Shown here: positions 16,297-25,788 of the stretch, in pieces
How the letters are laid out: the number at the start of each line of letters is the position of its first letter
Numbering within the stretch: position 1 is the stretch's first letter
NCBI GenBank assembly: GCA_017436255.1
Contig: JAFSDK010000001.1
Coordinates: 1-45,735, forward strand
Direction: 5' to 3'
Origin: Clostridia bacterium
Lineage (GTDB): Bacteria > Bacillota > Clostridia > Oscillospirales > Acutalibacteraceae
DNA: 45,735 nt
Translations under genes and position numbers: made by a program
Notes under the pieces: generated by a model
What the model was told of the DNA's origin: nothing
Seen by the model: the letters and a program-made list of their open reading frames with translations, nothing else
Database searches by the model: none

Positions 16297-16479
16297 TTAA
16301 TGAAACATTGTTTGAATACCGTCAACAAAATCGCCAACCGCTTTCATGGCTTTGGTAGAACCTTTTGAGAGGTTTTTGTTATTATCCATTGCCATTTTAC
16401 CTACACCTAGCAGTGCCACACCGGCGATCATACCGGTAAGCGCACCTTTTGCGAAACTTGAAATAGTGTCCTTGCTCAT
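16297..16479 (-). CDS. Small glycine-rich single-helix protein
   Basis: A 60-residue protein beginning MSKDTISSFAKGALTGMIAG. A hydrophobic, Gly/Ala-rich segment (about 9-32) resembles the glycine-zipper region of YtxH-like small envelope proteins. The rest is charged and Lys/Asp-rich. A good ribosome site (ggggg, 7 bases ahead) supports translation. It lies 56 bases after the asparagine synthetase gene on the same strand, so may be read from the same transcript. Its function is unknown. Confidence 0.65.
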   Translation of the reverse strand: MSKDTISSFAKGALTGMIAGVALLGVGKMAMDNNKNLSKGSTKAMKAVGDFVDGIQTMFH

Positions 16480-16535
16480 AATTCATCCCCCTTTTACAAC
16501 TATTGTTGCCAAAAAGGAATAATTTATTTTATCAA

Positions 16536-18368
16536 TTAAAAATACTGATTATACCAAACAAGGAAGGTGTAAACGGTCCAGATTTTACGACTCACATCCT
16601 CTTTGCCCGATTTGTGACGGTCAAGAAGTGCTACTAGTTTTTCGGTATCAAAGAATTTTTTAGCGTTTTCGCTTGTGAATGAATCCTTAACGATTGCGTA
16701 ATATTCATCCTGCTTTAGCCACACACGAATCGGTACGGGGAAGCCTAGTTTATCCTTTTCTGCGGTTAGTTTGGGTAGAGTTTTTTCTGCCGCTTTACGC
16801 AAAGCAAGTTTTGTAGTTTTGGTGTTTACGCGACATTTAACGGGGATTTTTTCTGCCAACTCCATAACCCTCTTGTCAAGGAATGGTACGCGCAATTCAA
16901 GAGAGTTTGCCATACTTGTCTTATCGGCTTTAAGAAGGATATCACCCATAAGCCACATATTGATATCGAGATACTGCATTTTTGTAACGGTGTCTTTATC
17001 TGCAACCTCATCATAAAACTTTTTGCAGAGAATTTGCGGTTCTGCGGCATCGTGGCCTACAAGCAATATCTTATTTCTTTCCTTAACGCTAAAGATGTTA
17101 GCGTTACCGATAAAGCGTTCCTCAATTGTTTTGCCGCGACGGATAAGATAATTTATGCCGTACTTTTTGGGCAGATGTAAAAACTCACACGTTTTACTAA
17201 CTGCGCGACGAATAAAGAATGGCAACTTATCGTATGCGGTGAGTGTAATTGGCTCTTGATAAATTCTGTAACCGCCAAACAATTCGTCAGCACCTTCGCC
17301 CGACATAACTACCTTAACGTGTTCGCGCGCTAATTTTGATACGAAATAAAGTGCGATAGCGGCAGGGTCTGCCAACGGCTCGTCCATATGGTACTGAATC
17401 TTTGCAAATGTGCCCCAATATTCTTCGGGGGTGATAACCTTGCTTATGTTTTCAACACCTATTGTGTCGGCAAATTTCTTAGCAAACTCAATCTCGTTAT
17501 AGCGGTTGCCGTCAGGACTTTCAAAACCTACTGTAAAGGTTTTATCAACCTTGGCGGCTTCGGAAATATAACTTGAGTCAATACCGCTTGAAAGGAATGA
17601 GCCAACGGGAACGTCGGCAATTTTGTGTGCCGCAACGCTCTCACGAATGGCCTCATCGATTTTATCAGAATAATAGTCAAGTGAGCCGTCTTCGGCTGAG
17701 AAGTTGGGACGGAAATAGCGTGTTCTTTCCATTTTGCCGTCCTTAAAGGTGAAATAATGTGCAGGCGGCAACTTAAATACGTTCTTAAAGAAGGTCTCAA
17801 CAGTCGGTGAATATTGGAAAGAAAGGTAATGCGCGAGTGCATCTTCATTAAGTTCCTTTTTAAAATCAGGATGGCAAATGAATGACTTAATTTCGCTACC
17901 GAACATTGTGGTATCGCCCATGGTGGTGTAATAAAGCGGTTTGATACCAAACATATCACGCGCACCAAATATACTGCCGTCTTTGCGGTTGTAGATGATA
18001 AAGGCGAACATACCACGAAGCATCGGCACTAAATCTGCACCATATTCTTCGTAACCATGAAGCAAAACTTCGCTATCGGAGTGGTTGGTTTTAAAGGTGT
18101 GACCGGCTTCGATTAATTTTTCGCGAATTTCCATGTGGTTATAAATTTCGCCGTTAAAGGTGAGCACAAGTGTATCATCTTCATTAAACATCGGTTGGTC
18201 ACCGTCGTTAATATCAACAATGCTTAAACGTCTGAAGCCCATACACATATTTTGGTCAATAAATTTACCGTGTGAGTCGGGTCCGCGATGAACGATTTTG
18301 TCCATCATACTCGTCAATACGGTTCCATCATCCTTTATGTGATTTGTAAAACCTACAAATCCGCACAT
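16536..18368 (-). CDS. asnB: Asparagine synthetase, glutamine-hydrolysing
   Basis: A 610-residue class B asparagine synthetase that uses ATP and glutamine to amidate aspartate. The mature N-terminus MCGFVGF supplies the catalytic Cys2 of a class II glutamine amidotransferase domain (to about 210), with RLSIVDINDGDQP and NGEIYNH as further markers. The ATP-binding domain has the PP-loop SSGIDSSYIS near residue 263 and MSGEGADELFGGY near 360. A strong site aaggag precedes the ATG. It lies 12 bases after the EetB-like gene, so appears to be in one operon with two redox-associated membrane genes, an unexpected partnership. Some related proteins modify peptides or polymers, but this one looks canonical. 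Confidence 0.92.
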   Translation of the reverse strand: MCGFVGFTNHIKDDGTVLTSMMDKIVHRGPDSHGKFIDQNMCMGFRRLSIVDINDGDQPMFNEDDTLVLTFNGEIYNHMEIREKLIEAGHTFKTNHSDSEVLLHGYEEYGADLVPMLRGMFAFIIYNRKDGSIFGARDMFGIKPLYYTTMGDTTMFGSEIKSFICHPDFKKELNEDALAHYLSFQYSPTVETFFKNVFKLPPAHYFTFKDGKMERTRYFRPNFSAEDGSLDYYSDKIDEAIRESVAAHKIADVPVGSFLSSGIDSSYISEAAKVDKTFTVGFESPDGNRYNEIEFAKKFADTIGVENISKVITPEEYWGTFAKIQYHMDEPLADPAAIALYFVSKLAREHVKVVMSGEGADELFGGYRIYQEPITLTAYDKLPFFIRRAVSKTCEFLHLPKKYGINYLIRRGKTIEERFIGNANIFSVKERNKILLVGHDAAEPQILCKKFYDEVADKDTVTKMQYLDINMWLMGDILLKADKTSMANSLELRVPFLDKRVMELAEKIPVKCRVNTKTTKLALRKAAEKTLPKLTAEKDKLGFPVPIRVWLKQDEYYAIVKDSFTSENAKKFFDTEKLVALLDRHKSGKEDVSRKIWTVYTFLVWYNQYF

Positions 18369-18380
18369 AGTAGCAACTCC

Positions 18381-18884
18381 TTACTTTATGAAAAGTTTGT
18401 TTATATGTTTATTTTTTGTAAGCAACAGGGCGATAAAACCTGTTGCCGCACCGCAGAGAGCACCTAAAAGTGTTAGCCACGGTGTAAGCGTTAATACCGA
18501 AAAGGTTTTAAAGGTTATTACCGCCATAATAAGTTGTCCGATATTATGGGCTACGCCACCTAAAACACCTATTCCAAAATAAGAGACGTCTTTGATTCTC
18601 TTTGCAAAGAACATTATCGCTGTAGATAACGTACCGCCTAAAAGTGAGAATAAAAACGATAAAGGTGTGCCAAAAAGCAAAGAAGCCAGCGCAATTCGTG
18701 TGGCGTTAACGGCAAAGGCGCCCTTTATATCATCGTGTGATAACAATAATAAAATTATCAAATTTGCAAGCCCTAATTTAAAACCGGGCAACAAAGCAGA
18801 CGTGGGTATAAAGGTTTCAAAATATGAAAAAGCTAAAGATGCAACTACAAGCATTGAGTATAAAGCGAGTCTTTTTGTTTTCAT
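18381..18884 (-). CDS. Gx transporter / EetB-like membrane protein (Hpre_diP_synt_I family)
   Basis: A 167-residue polytopic membrane protein with four to five helices. The pattern SMLVVASLAFSYFET followed by P...LPGFKLGLANLIILLLL and ALLFGTPLSFLFSLLGG with GGVAHNIGQ is that of Pfam family Hpre_diP_synt_I, once called heptaprenyl diphosphate synthase component I and now grouped with substrate-binding ECF-like membrane proteins. In Listeria the same family is EetB of the flavin-based extracellular electron transfer locus. Its start overlaps the stop of the EetA-like gene by 4 bases, and a flavin transferase faces the pair. The transported substrate is unknown. Confidence 0.88.
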   Translation of the reverse strand: MKTKRLALYSMLVVASLAFSYFETFIPTSALLPGFKLGLANLIILLLLSHDDIKGAFAVNATRIALASLLFGTPLSFLFSLLGGTLSTAIMFFAKRIKDVSYFGIGVLGGVAHNIGQLIMAVITFKTFSVLTLTPWLTLLGALCGAATGFIALLLTKNKHINKLFIK

Positions 18885-19201
18885 TCGCTCACCTCAACAA
18901 TAACTCGGTTGGGCAAACAAATTATTTGCTCACCATCTTTTGAAATTTTTGGTGTGTTTACACAGATTTGATTTTTGCAGTCGGCTTCACTTATAAACAC
19001 TACACCGTTTTCAATAACAACAGTATTATGAGGAAGTTTGATTTCACGGTTCTCATAAAGTGATACTTTGTGCAAAATGGTATTATCTTGCGAAATAATA
19101 ACTTTTGCGGGTGTACCGCGAAGAGAAAAAATTAAAGCAGCCGAGAAAATACAAAAAATCGCAACTATAACACAAATAATTATATCATTTTTTTTAATCA
19201 T
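18881..19201 (-). CDS. NusG domain II (EetA-like) membrane-anchored protein
   Basis: A 106-residue protein with one N-terminal membrane helix (about 5-25) and an extracytoplasmic NusG domain II fold marked by ENGVVFISEADCKNQICVN and IICLPNRVIVEV. Two cysteines in DCKNQIC are conserved in the family. The start is set at MIKKND with ggtgg 7 bases upstream; a TTG at 19213 is possible but has no such site. In Listeria this family is EetA, which works with EetB in extracellular electron transfer, though the exact role is unclear. It is translationally coupled to the EetB-like gene and divergent from apbE. Confidence 0.85.
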   Translation of the reverse strand: MIKKNDIIICVIVAIFCIFSAALIFSLRGTPAKVIISQDNTILHKVSLYENREIKLPHNTVVIENGVVFISEADCKNQICVNTPKISKDGEQIICLPNRVIVEVSE

Positions 19202-19240
19202 ATAATCCACCAATTACAATATTACCACAATTTTAATTTC

Positions 19241-19269
19241 TTTACAAGGCAATAAAATAATGTTATACT
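19241..19269 (+). promoter_or_regulatory. Extended -10 promoter of apbE placed at the start codon
   Basis: TTTACA at 19241-19246, 17-base spacer, TATACT at 19264-19269 with extended TG at 19261-19262. The predicted transcription start, about 7 bases downstream, coincides with the ATG at 19276. Confidence 0.65.
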
Positions 19270-19275
19270 TTATTT

Positions 19276-20220
19276 ATGAGAAAAATTTTAATTTTAGGTA
19301 CCGTTTGCTCGTTAGTTTTACTTAGCGGATGCGTACAAAAAACAAATTCTGCTACCGCGTTTATGATGGATACGGTAGTTAATATCGAAGCGGTAAGTGA
19401 TAAGGGTATACTTAACGATACCCTTAATTACTGTCGCACTTACGAAAAAATGCTCTCGCGCACCGATAGTGAGTCACAGGTTTATAAACTAAACGTGTCG
19501 GGCAAAGGTGAAGTGGGCGACGACCTTGCCTTGCTTTTGGCAAAAGCACTCCAATATTCTAAAAAAACAGACGGCAAATTCGACGTGTCGATTTGCAGTG
19601 TGTCGTCGCTTTGGGATTTTAAGGGTGAGACGCTGCCTGACGCCGATGCAATAAAAAATGCGCTTAAGTTTGTCGGATATAAAAAAATAAAAATCGACGG
19701 CAATACAGTAGACCTTGGCGGCACACAAATTGATTTGGGTGGAATTGCAAAGGGATATGTTTCATCAAAAGCGGTAGAGTATTTAAAATCCAAAGGCGTT
19801 AAAGATGCCGTTGTTAATTTTGGCGGCAACGTTGTTGTAATGGGTGACGATTATTATAACGTCGGTATAAAAAATCCTTTTGGCGAGGGTGTTAGTGCTA
19901 CCCTTAAGGTGAAAAATACCGCCGTTGTAACAAGCGGCACATATGAAAGATATATAACGGTTGATGGTAAGAAATATCATCATATCTTAGACACAAAAAC
20001 AGGATATCCTGTAGAGAGTGATTTGGTTTCGGCAACCATTATATGTGAAGACCCCACCGAAGCTGACGCACTTTCTACATGTTGCTTAATTTTAGGACTC
20101 GAGCAGGCAAAACAACTTATAAATAACACCGACGGTGTAGAGGCGGTCTTTATAACTACCGACGGTGAAATTCACCTTTCAAGCGGCATTTATGCCGAAG
20201 ACGGATATTATCGACTATAA
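19276..20220 (+). CDS. apbE: FAD:protein FMN transferase (ApbE), lipoprotein
   Basis: A 314-residue ApbE, which moves FMN from FAD onto a threonine of extracytoplasmic target proteins such as RnfG/NqrC or FMN-bind lipoproteins. A lipoprotein signal ends at LLSGC (Cys19), placing it on the outer face of the membrane. Family motifs seen are MMDTVVNIEA, DVSICSVSSLWDF, the nucleotide-binding DLGGIAKGYVSSKAVEYL, VNFGGNVVVMG, and the HHILDTKTGYPV segment. The downstream ADALSTCCLILG stretch helps bind Mg and FAD. It is divergent from eetA/eetB-like genes. No Shine-Dalgarno site is seen, and the promoter sits right at the ATG. No flavinylated substrate protein is encoded in the window. Confidence 0.93.
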   Translation: MRKILILGTVCSLVLLSGCVQKTNSATAFMMDTVVNIEAVSDKGILNDTLNYCRTYEKMLSRTDSESQVYKLNVSGKGEVGDDLALLLAKALQYSKKTDGKFDVSICSVSSLWDFKGETLPDADAIKNALKFVGYKKIKIDGNTVDLGGTQIDLGGIAKGYVSSKAVEYLKSKGVKDAVVNFGGNVVVMGDDYYNVGIKNPFGEGVSATLKVKNTAVVTSGTYERYITVDGKKYHHILDTKTGYPVESDLVSATIICEDPTEADALSTCCLILGLEQAKQLINNTDGVEAVFITTDGEIHLSSGIYAEDGYYRL

Positions 20221-20247
20221 GTACTTTATTTTTCGTGTAAAATAATG

Positions 20248-20253
20248 TATAAT
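20248..20253 (+). promoter_or_regulatory. Likely -10 element of the secA promoter
   Basis: Perfect TATAAT 31 bases before the secA ATG. The matching -35 (TTTATT at 20225-20230) is poor. Confidence 0.45.
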
Positions 20254-20283
20254 AAAAGGTAGTCTATTTAAAGAGGTATTAAA

Positions 20284-23013
20284 ATGGGTTTATTTAAAAA
20301 ACTATTTGGAAATTACAGTGAAAAAGAATTAAAGAGAATTTATCCTATTCAGCAAAAGGTTTTATCCTTTGATGAATATTGTTCAAAACTTACCGACGAG
20401 CAATTACGAGCCAAAACTGACGAGTTTAAAAAGCGACTTGCCGAGGGTGAGACCCTTGACGATATTCTACCTGAGGCATTTGCAGTATGTCGTGAAGCGA
20501 GCGGACGAGTTCTCGGTATGCGCCATTTCCCCGTTCAGATTTTGGGCGGTATCGTTCTTCATCAGGGACGTATCAGTGAAATGAAGACAGGTGAAGGTAA
20601 AACATTGGTTGCTACCTTGCCTGCATATCTTAATGCTCTTACAGGTAAGGGCGTTCACATCGTTACGGTTAACGATTATCTTGCCAAGCGTGACTCAGAG
20701 TGGATGGGTAAACTTTATAGATTTTTAGGTCTCACCGTTGGTCTTATCGTTCACGGTATGGAGCATGCGGATAAGCAGGCGGCATACAATGCAGATATTA
20801 CCTACTGTACCAATAACGAGTTGGGATTTGACTATCTGCGTGACAACATGGCGGTTTATAAAGAAATGCGTGTTCAACGCGGCCACAACTTTGTTATTGT
20901 CGATGAGGTTGACTCGATTCTAATTGACGAAGCGAGAACACCGCTTATTATTTCGGGCAAGGGTGACAAATCGACCGATTTATACGTAAAGGCGAATGCC
21001 TTTGCTAAGACCCTTAAAATGAATAAGGTTGTTGAGGCTAACACTAAAGCAACTGATGAAGAGCAGAACTTCGACGGCGACTACGTTGTTGACGAAAAAG
21101 CAAAAAGTTGTACCTTAACCGCTTCGGGTGTTAAAAAGGCCGAGCAGTATTTCGGTATTGAAAATCTCAACGACACCGAAAACATGACCATTTCTCACCA
21201 CGTAAACCAGGCAATACGTGCCTATGGTATTATGAAGCGCGACGTTGATTACGTTGTAAAAGACGGCGAAGTAATTATCGTTGATGAATTTACGGGTCGT
21301 TTAATGTATGGACGCCGTTACAACGAGGGACTTCACCAAGCCATTGAGGCTAAAGAAGGCGTAAAGGTTGCCAACGAGTCAAAAACACTCGCGACCATTA
21401 CCTTCCAAAACTTCTTCCGTTTATATAACAAACTTTCGGGTATGACCGGTACGGCTATGACCGAAGAGGTTGAGTTTCGCGAGATTTATAAACTTGACGT
21501 TATTGAAATACCCACCAACAAACCGCTTTTAAGAAAGGACCTCGGTGACGTAGTTTACAAGACTGAAAAGGCTAAATTCGGTGCCGTAATCGAGTCGGTT
21601 TTAGAGGCTCACGAAAAGGGTCAACCTGTGCTTGTTGGTACAGTTACAATTGAAAAGTCTGAACTTTTAAGCGCAATGTTAAAACGCCGTGGTATAAAGC
21701 ATAACGTACTCAATGCAAAACATCATGAAAAAGAAGCCGAGATTATTGCTCAGGCAGGTAAACTCGGTGCCGTTACCATAGCCACCAATATGGCAGGCCG
21801 TGGTACCGATATTATGCTTGGCGGTAATGCCGAATATTTAGCCAAGGCAGAACTCAGACATATGGGCCTTAGCGAAGAAATGATTTTAGAGGCTACAGGT
21901 TTTGGCGAAACAGACGATGAGAACATAATTAAGGCAAGAGAAGATTTCAGACGTCTTAATGACCAATTTAAAAAAGAAATTGCACCTGAGGCCGAGCAGG
22001 TAAGAAATGCAGGCGGTCTTAAAATAATTGGTACAGAGCGTCACGAATCACGACGTATTGATAACCAGTTGCGCGGACGTGCAGGTCGTCAAGGCGACCC
22101 CGGTTGCACACAGTTCTTTATCAGTCTTGAAGATGACCTTATGCGTATTTTCGGCGGCGAGCGTATATATAACACGATGGAAGCGCTCAATATGGATGAG
22201 AATATGCCGCTTGAATTTAAGATGCTTACAAATGCTATTGAGAATGCACAAGAAAGGGTAGAAAGCCGCAACTTTGCATCACGTAAAAACGTGCTTGAAT
22301 ATGATGACGTTATGAATAAACAACGTGAACTTATTTATGCACAACGCAACAAGGTGCTTGATGGTGAAAACGTTAAGGAAAGCGTAATTTCAATGATTAA
22401 CAGTACCATTGATGCGGCCGTTGCCAATTTCCTTAATGATGAACAGATTCACGACAATTGGAATCTAGACGGCTTAAAACGTTACACAAACGGTTGGCTT
22501 ACTACAAACGATGACCTTAATTTGGACACATATACACTCGCCAACACTTCGGTAGTTGATGTTGCCGATATGCTTAAACAAAAGGCACTCGATATATATG
22601 AGGCTAAAGAGAAGCAGTATGGCGAATCGGTTGTTCGTGATATGGAAAGATACGTACTTCTCCGTGCGGTTGATACTAATTGGATGGAGCATATTGACGC
22701 TATGGATGAAATGCGCCGCGGCATAGGACTACGTGCATACGGTCAACACGACCCGATAGTTGCGTATCGTAACGAAGGTTATGATATGTTTGCTGCTATG
22801 ACCGAAAGCATACGTGAACAAACCGCAAAATACGTTTTATCAATGGCTATAAAGGAACAAGAGCCCATTAAGCGCGAAAAAGTTGCCGAAGAAGTTGGCA
22901 CAGGCGATAACAAGGGTAACACCGTACGAGGTAAAGGTGTTGTTAGCAAAAATGCACTTTGTCCTTGTGGATCGGGCAAAAAATACAAACGCTGCTGCGG
23001 CAAAGATGAATAG
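20284..23013 (+). CDS. secA: Preprotein translocase ATPase SecA
   Basis: A 909-residue SecA, the ATPase that pushes unfolded preproteins through SecYEG. Walker A is MKTGEGKT (residues 100-107) and Walker B is DEVD (207-210), followed by [15 protein letters not shown]. Also seen are [13 protein letters not shown], the [18 protein letters not shown] motif of nucleotide-binding domain 2, and the helical scaffold near [12 protein letters not shown]. The C-terminus keeps the zinc site [13 protein letters not shown] (893-905), which binds SecB or phospholipid/ribosome. It has a normal length, its own promoter region and a strong bidirectional terminator, so is probably monocistronic. Confidence 0.98.
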   Translation: MGLFKKLFGNYSEKELKRIYPIQQKVLSFDEYCSKLTDEQLRAKTDEFKKRLAEGETLDDILPEAFAVCREASGRVLGMRHFPVQILGGIVLHQGRISEMKTGEGKTLVATLPAYLNALTGKGVHIVTVNDYLAKRDSEWMGKLYRFLGLTVGLIVHGMEHADKQAAYNADITYCTNNELGFDYLRDNMAVYKEMRVQRGHNFVIVDEVDSILIDEARTPLIISGKGDKSTDLYVKANAFAKTLKMNKVVEANTKATDEEQNFDGDYVVDEKAKSCTLTASGVKKAEQYFGIENLNDTENMTISHHVNQAIRAYGIMKRDVDYVVKDGEVIIVDEFTGRLMYGRRYNEGLHQAIEAKEGVKVANESKTLATITFQNFFRLYNKLSGMTGTAMTEEVEFREIYKLDVIEIPTNKPLLRKDLGDVVYKTEKAKFGAVIESVLEAHEKGQPVLVGTVTIEKSELLSAMLKRRGIKHNVLNAKHHEKEAEIIAQAGKLGAVTIATNMAGRGTDIMLGGNAEYLAKAELRHMGLSEEMILEATGFGETDDENIIKAREDFRRLNDQFKKEIAPEAEQVRNAGGLKIIGTERHESRRIDNQLRGRAGRQGDPGCTQFFISLEDDLMRIFGGERIYNTMEALNMDENMPLEFKMLTNAIENAQERVESRNFASRKNVLEYDDVMNKQRELIYAQRNKVLDGENVKESVISMINSTIDAAVANFLNDEQIHDNWNLDGLKRYTNGWLTTNDDLNLDTYTLANTSVVDVADMLKQKALDIYEAKEKQYGESVVRDMERYVLLRAVDTNWMEHIDAMDEMRRGIGLRAYGQHDPIVAYRNEGYDMFAAMTESIREQTAKYVLSMAIKEQEPIKREKVAEEVGTGDNKGNTVRGKGVVSKNALCPCGSGKKYKRCCGKDE

Positions 23014-23020
23014 TGAAAAA

Positions 23021-23055
23021 CACCCGATACGCGTTAGCGTTATCGGGTGTTTTTA
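23021..23055. terminator. Bidirectional terminator between secA and the phosphoesterase operon
   Basis: Stem cacccgata/tatcgggtg (plus inner cgc/gcg) flanked by A-run and T-run, so it works from both sides. Confidence 0.85.
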
Positions 23056-23076
23056 TGTTTTGAAGACTAATATAAA

Positions 23077-24414
23077 TTAAAAATATCTTGTTACAGGTTT
23101 ACCGCTATTAAACCACGAATCTTGCGGGGTAATGGTTACCGAGTAAATTTTCGAATAATCATAATCAATCGTAGCCGAAAGACTGCGTGGCATATCTTCA
23201 ATTGATGGATAATAGCAGAATAGTGAAGAAAAATAGAATATATCAGTTTTGCCGTTGTAGTCGGCGATTTTTATTTCATAACGATAGGGCATATCGTCAT
23301 GTTTTGCCTGTGTAAAACTTATAAAAGTGCCGTTTGTCACGGGTGAAACCTGTAGTGCAAAATTTTCGGGGAATTCAGGTGGGTCAAAGGCAAAACGGCG
23401 ACCTTCGGTGTGGTCACGAAGTTGAACCTTATTGCCGCATGGTCTTTTAAACAGCCAAGGCTTTTTAATTATGCGGTTGTGGTGGTAATCAAGGCGGGTG
23501 ATTCGCATATTGCCCGTTTTATCAAGCTCAATAAGTAAGCCTTGTGACGCCTGATAGGTCATGGCGTGGGTAACGTTTTCAAGGTGCCCACCACAACTCT
23601 CGGTAATACAACTTACCGATGAACACTCAACCGAGGTGTAGTCGCGTTGCATAATGCTGCGTTCGTTTTGAAGCGGGGAATGTGTATGCCCTGTAAGCAA
23701 AACCGCTTGCGGATAGTTTTTAAGCAGTTCGTGCAGTTCGGGATTGTTACCCCAAAGGTTAGAGGCATAGTTCATATCGGGTGTTTTGCAGTGGTGCAAA
23801 ATAAAGATGTAACGGTCGGGGTCGACGGCGACAATCTCGTCAAGATTTTTCTTTAAAAACTCCACCATCTCGGTTCGGTCGTTTTCCATATCGACACATA
23901 AGAAGTGATAATCTTTATATACGCAGTGGCGCATACCCTTGTGAAGCGCCTCTAAATCGGTGTCGGTGCGATACATACGCTCGAAATTCTTATTATCGCC
24001 AACCTCGTCGCGTGAGGCAAATTCAGTGATAAAACGCTCTGTATTGTTACAATTTATACTGTCGTGATTGCCAAGGCAATATATAATCTCGGCATCCTTG
24101 TCTATTTCTTCTTGGAAGCAACGTCTTAAAATGCCAAACTCCATTTTTGACTGACACGCCTTAGCCTCGTCATAGTCGTCAGGCCAGCCGTTGCCCACAA
24201 AAACGTTGCCCTTTGAGTTCATACAGTCGGTAAAATCGCCAACAAAAAGAAAGGCGTCAATTTTATTAGGCGCTACTTCGTTTGCATATTTAAGCGCCTT
24301 GCGCAAAACCTTTTCACTTCTTTCAACACCCCAACTGCCGCTAACGTGTACGTCGCTCATAACGCTGAGAGTTAAAACGGTTTCATCGGGATTAAAGTTA
24401 AGATTAAGACCCAT
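23077..24414 (-). CDS. Calcineurin-like metallophosphoesterase, tandem copy 2
   Basis: A 445-residue phosphoesterase with the full dimetal set: SDVHVSG, GDFTD, GNHD, ILHHCK and GHTH, spread over residues about 18-255. No signal peptide is seen, so it should be cytoplasmic. A ~150-residue beta-rich C-terminal part (FALQVSPVTNGTFISF onward) follows the catalytic domain and is shared with the neighbour. It lies 26 bases after its paralogue and is roughly 60-65 % identical by eye. It ends the long minus-strand run before the secA terminator. The substrate cannot be deduced; such enzymes act on phosphodiesters, nucleotides or phosphoproteins. Confidence 0.87.
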   Translation of the reverse strand: MGLNLNFNPDETVLTLSVMSDVHVSGSWGVERSEKVLRKALKYANEVAPNKIDAFLFVGDFTDCMNSKGNVFVGNGWPDDYDEAKACQSKMEFGILRRCFQEEIDKDAEIIYCLGNHDSINCNNTERFITEFASRDEVGDNKNFERMYRTDTDLEALHKGMRHCVYKDYHFLCVDMENDRTEMVEFLKKNLDEIVAVDPDRYIFILHHCKTPDMNYASNLWGNNPELHELLKNYPQAVLLTGHTHSPLQNERSIMQRDYTSVECSSVSCITESCGGHLENVTHAMTYQASQGLLIELDKTGNMRITRLDYHHNRIIKKPWLFKRPCGNKVQLRDHTEGRRFAFDPPEFPENFALQVSPVTNGTFISFTQAKHDDMPYRYEIKIADYNGKTDIFYFSSLFCYYPSIEDMPRSLSATIDYDYSKIYSVTITPQDSWFNSGKPVTRYF

Positions 24415-24440
24415 ATTATCACCTCGTATTTATTGTTTGT

Positions 24441-25778
24441 TTAAAAATAGTACGTCACGGATTTGCCGCTATTATACCATACGTCCTGTGGCGTAACCGT
24501 TAGTGTGTAAATTTTTGAACAATCGTAATCGATATTTGCCCAAACGCTGTTGGGTATATCGTTAAGTGAGGGGTAATAACAAAATAGTGACGATAAATAA
24601 AAGGTTTCGCGGTTGCCGTTATAGTCGGTTATCGCTATTTCGTAACGGTAGGGCATATCGTCGTGTTTTGCCTGATTAAAACTTATAAGGGTGCCGTTTT
24701 CTGTCGGCGAAACCTGAAGTCCAAAATTTTCACCGAATTGTGGTGGCTCCGATATAGTGCGACGTTCGTCGGTATATGTTTTCAGGTGCGATTTATCTTC
24801 ATTTGGGTGCGCGAGAATCCACGGCTCTTTGATTTTTACGTGTTGAGCGTAATCGAGGCGAGTTATGCGCATATTGCCCGATTTATCAAGTTCTACAAGT
24901 AGGCCTTGAGAACACTGGTAACCCATACTGTGTGTAACGTTTTCGGGTTGCTTTACGCAGTCAATCTTAATGTAACTTACGCAAGAAGCCTCAACCGACG
25001 TATATTCGCGTTGCATTATGCTTCGCTCATTGTGTAGGGCACAGTGCTTATGCCCTGCAAAAAGTATAGCCTGCGGATAGTTTTTAAGCAGTTCGTGCAA
25101 CTCATAATTCGTGCCCCACATATTTGAAGCATAATTCATATCGGGTGTTTTGCAGTGGTGCAAAATAAATACGTACTTGTCAGGTTCTTTTGCAATAATT
25201 TCGTCAAGATTTCTCTTTAAAAATGCTATAGAGTCTGTGTTATCATTTGCCATATCAATACAGAGGAAATGATAGCCTTTATATACGCAGTGGCGCATAC
25301 CCTTGTGAAGTGCTTCCAAATCGGTATCGGTGCGGTACATACGGTCAAAATTCTTGTTGTCGCCAACTGTATCGCGTGAGGAAAATTCGGTGATGAAACG
25401 CTCTGTATTGTTGCAATTTATACTGTCGTGATTGCCAAGGCAGTATATAATCTCGGCGTCCTTGTCTATTTCTTCCGAGAAGCAACGGCGCAGTATTTCA
25501 AATTCAATTTTATTTTGAGCCGCTTTTTTTGCTTCAAATTCTTCTGCTGAAAGACCGGCGCCGTTAACGTTTGCCTTTGAATTCATAGAGTCGGTAAAAT
25601 CACCCGTAAACAAAAAGGCGTCAATTTTATTTGACGCCGCTTTGTTTGCAAAATTTAGCGCGTTTTTAAAAAAATGTTCGCTTCTTTCGATACCCCAACT
25701 GCCGCTTATGTGTATGTCACTCATAACACTGAGGGTCAACACAATTTCTTCGGAATTGAAATTAATATTTTGCTCCAT
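24441..25778 (-). CDS. Calcineurin-like metallophosphoesterase, tandem copy 1
   Basis: A 445-residue paralogue of the next gene, with SDIHISG, GDFTD, GNHD, ILHHCK and GHKH instead of GHTH. The metal-binding positions (D..H, GDxxD, GNHD, H, GHxH) are intact, so both copies should be active. The start is set at MEQNINF: an in-frame ATG at 25820 exists but would overlap the end of the pyrophosphatase gene, and the neighbour's N-terminus aligns at this point. It has the same ~150-residue C-terminal extension as the other copy. It follows ppa by 10 bases. Confidence 0.86.
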   Translation of the reverse strand: MEQNINFNSEEIVLTLSVMSDIHISGSWGIERSEHFFKNALNFANKAASNKIDAFLFTGDFTDSMNSKANVNGAGLSAEEFEAKKAAQNKIEFEILRRCFSEEIDKDAEIIYCLGNHDSINCNNTERFITEFSSRDTVGDNKNFDRMYRTDTDLEALHKGMRHCVYKGYHFLCIDMANDNTDSIAFLKRNLDEIIAKEPDKYVFILHHCKTPDMNYASNMWGTNYELHELLKNYPQAILFAGHKHCALHNERSIMQREYTSVEASCVSYIKIDCVKQPENVTHSMGYQCSQGLLVELDKSGNMRITRLDYAQHVKIKEPWILAHPNEDKSHLKTYTDERRTISEPPQFGENFGLQVSPTENGTLISFNQAKHDDMPYRYEIAITDYNGNRETFYLSSLFCYYPSLNDIPNSVWANIDYDCSKIYTLTVTPQDVWYNSGKSVTYYF

Positions 25779-25788
25779 ATTCTTGCCC

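Noticed and set aside
16119-16337. 72-codon minus-strand frame downstream of glgB
   Set aside because: It lies in the dispersed repeat, its 3' part is duplicated at the window end, it overlaps the better supported small gene at 16297, and has no good ribosome site.
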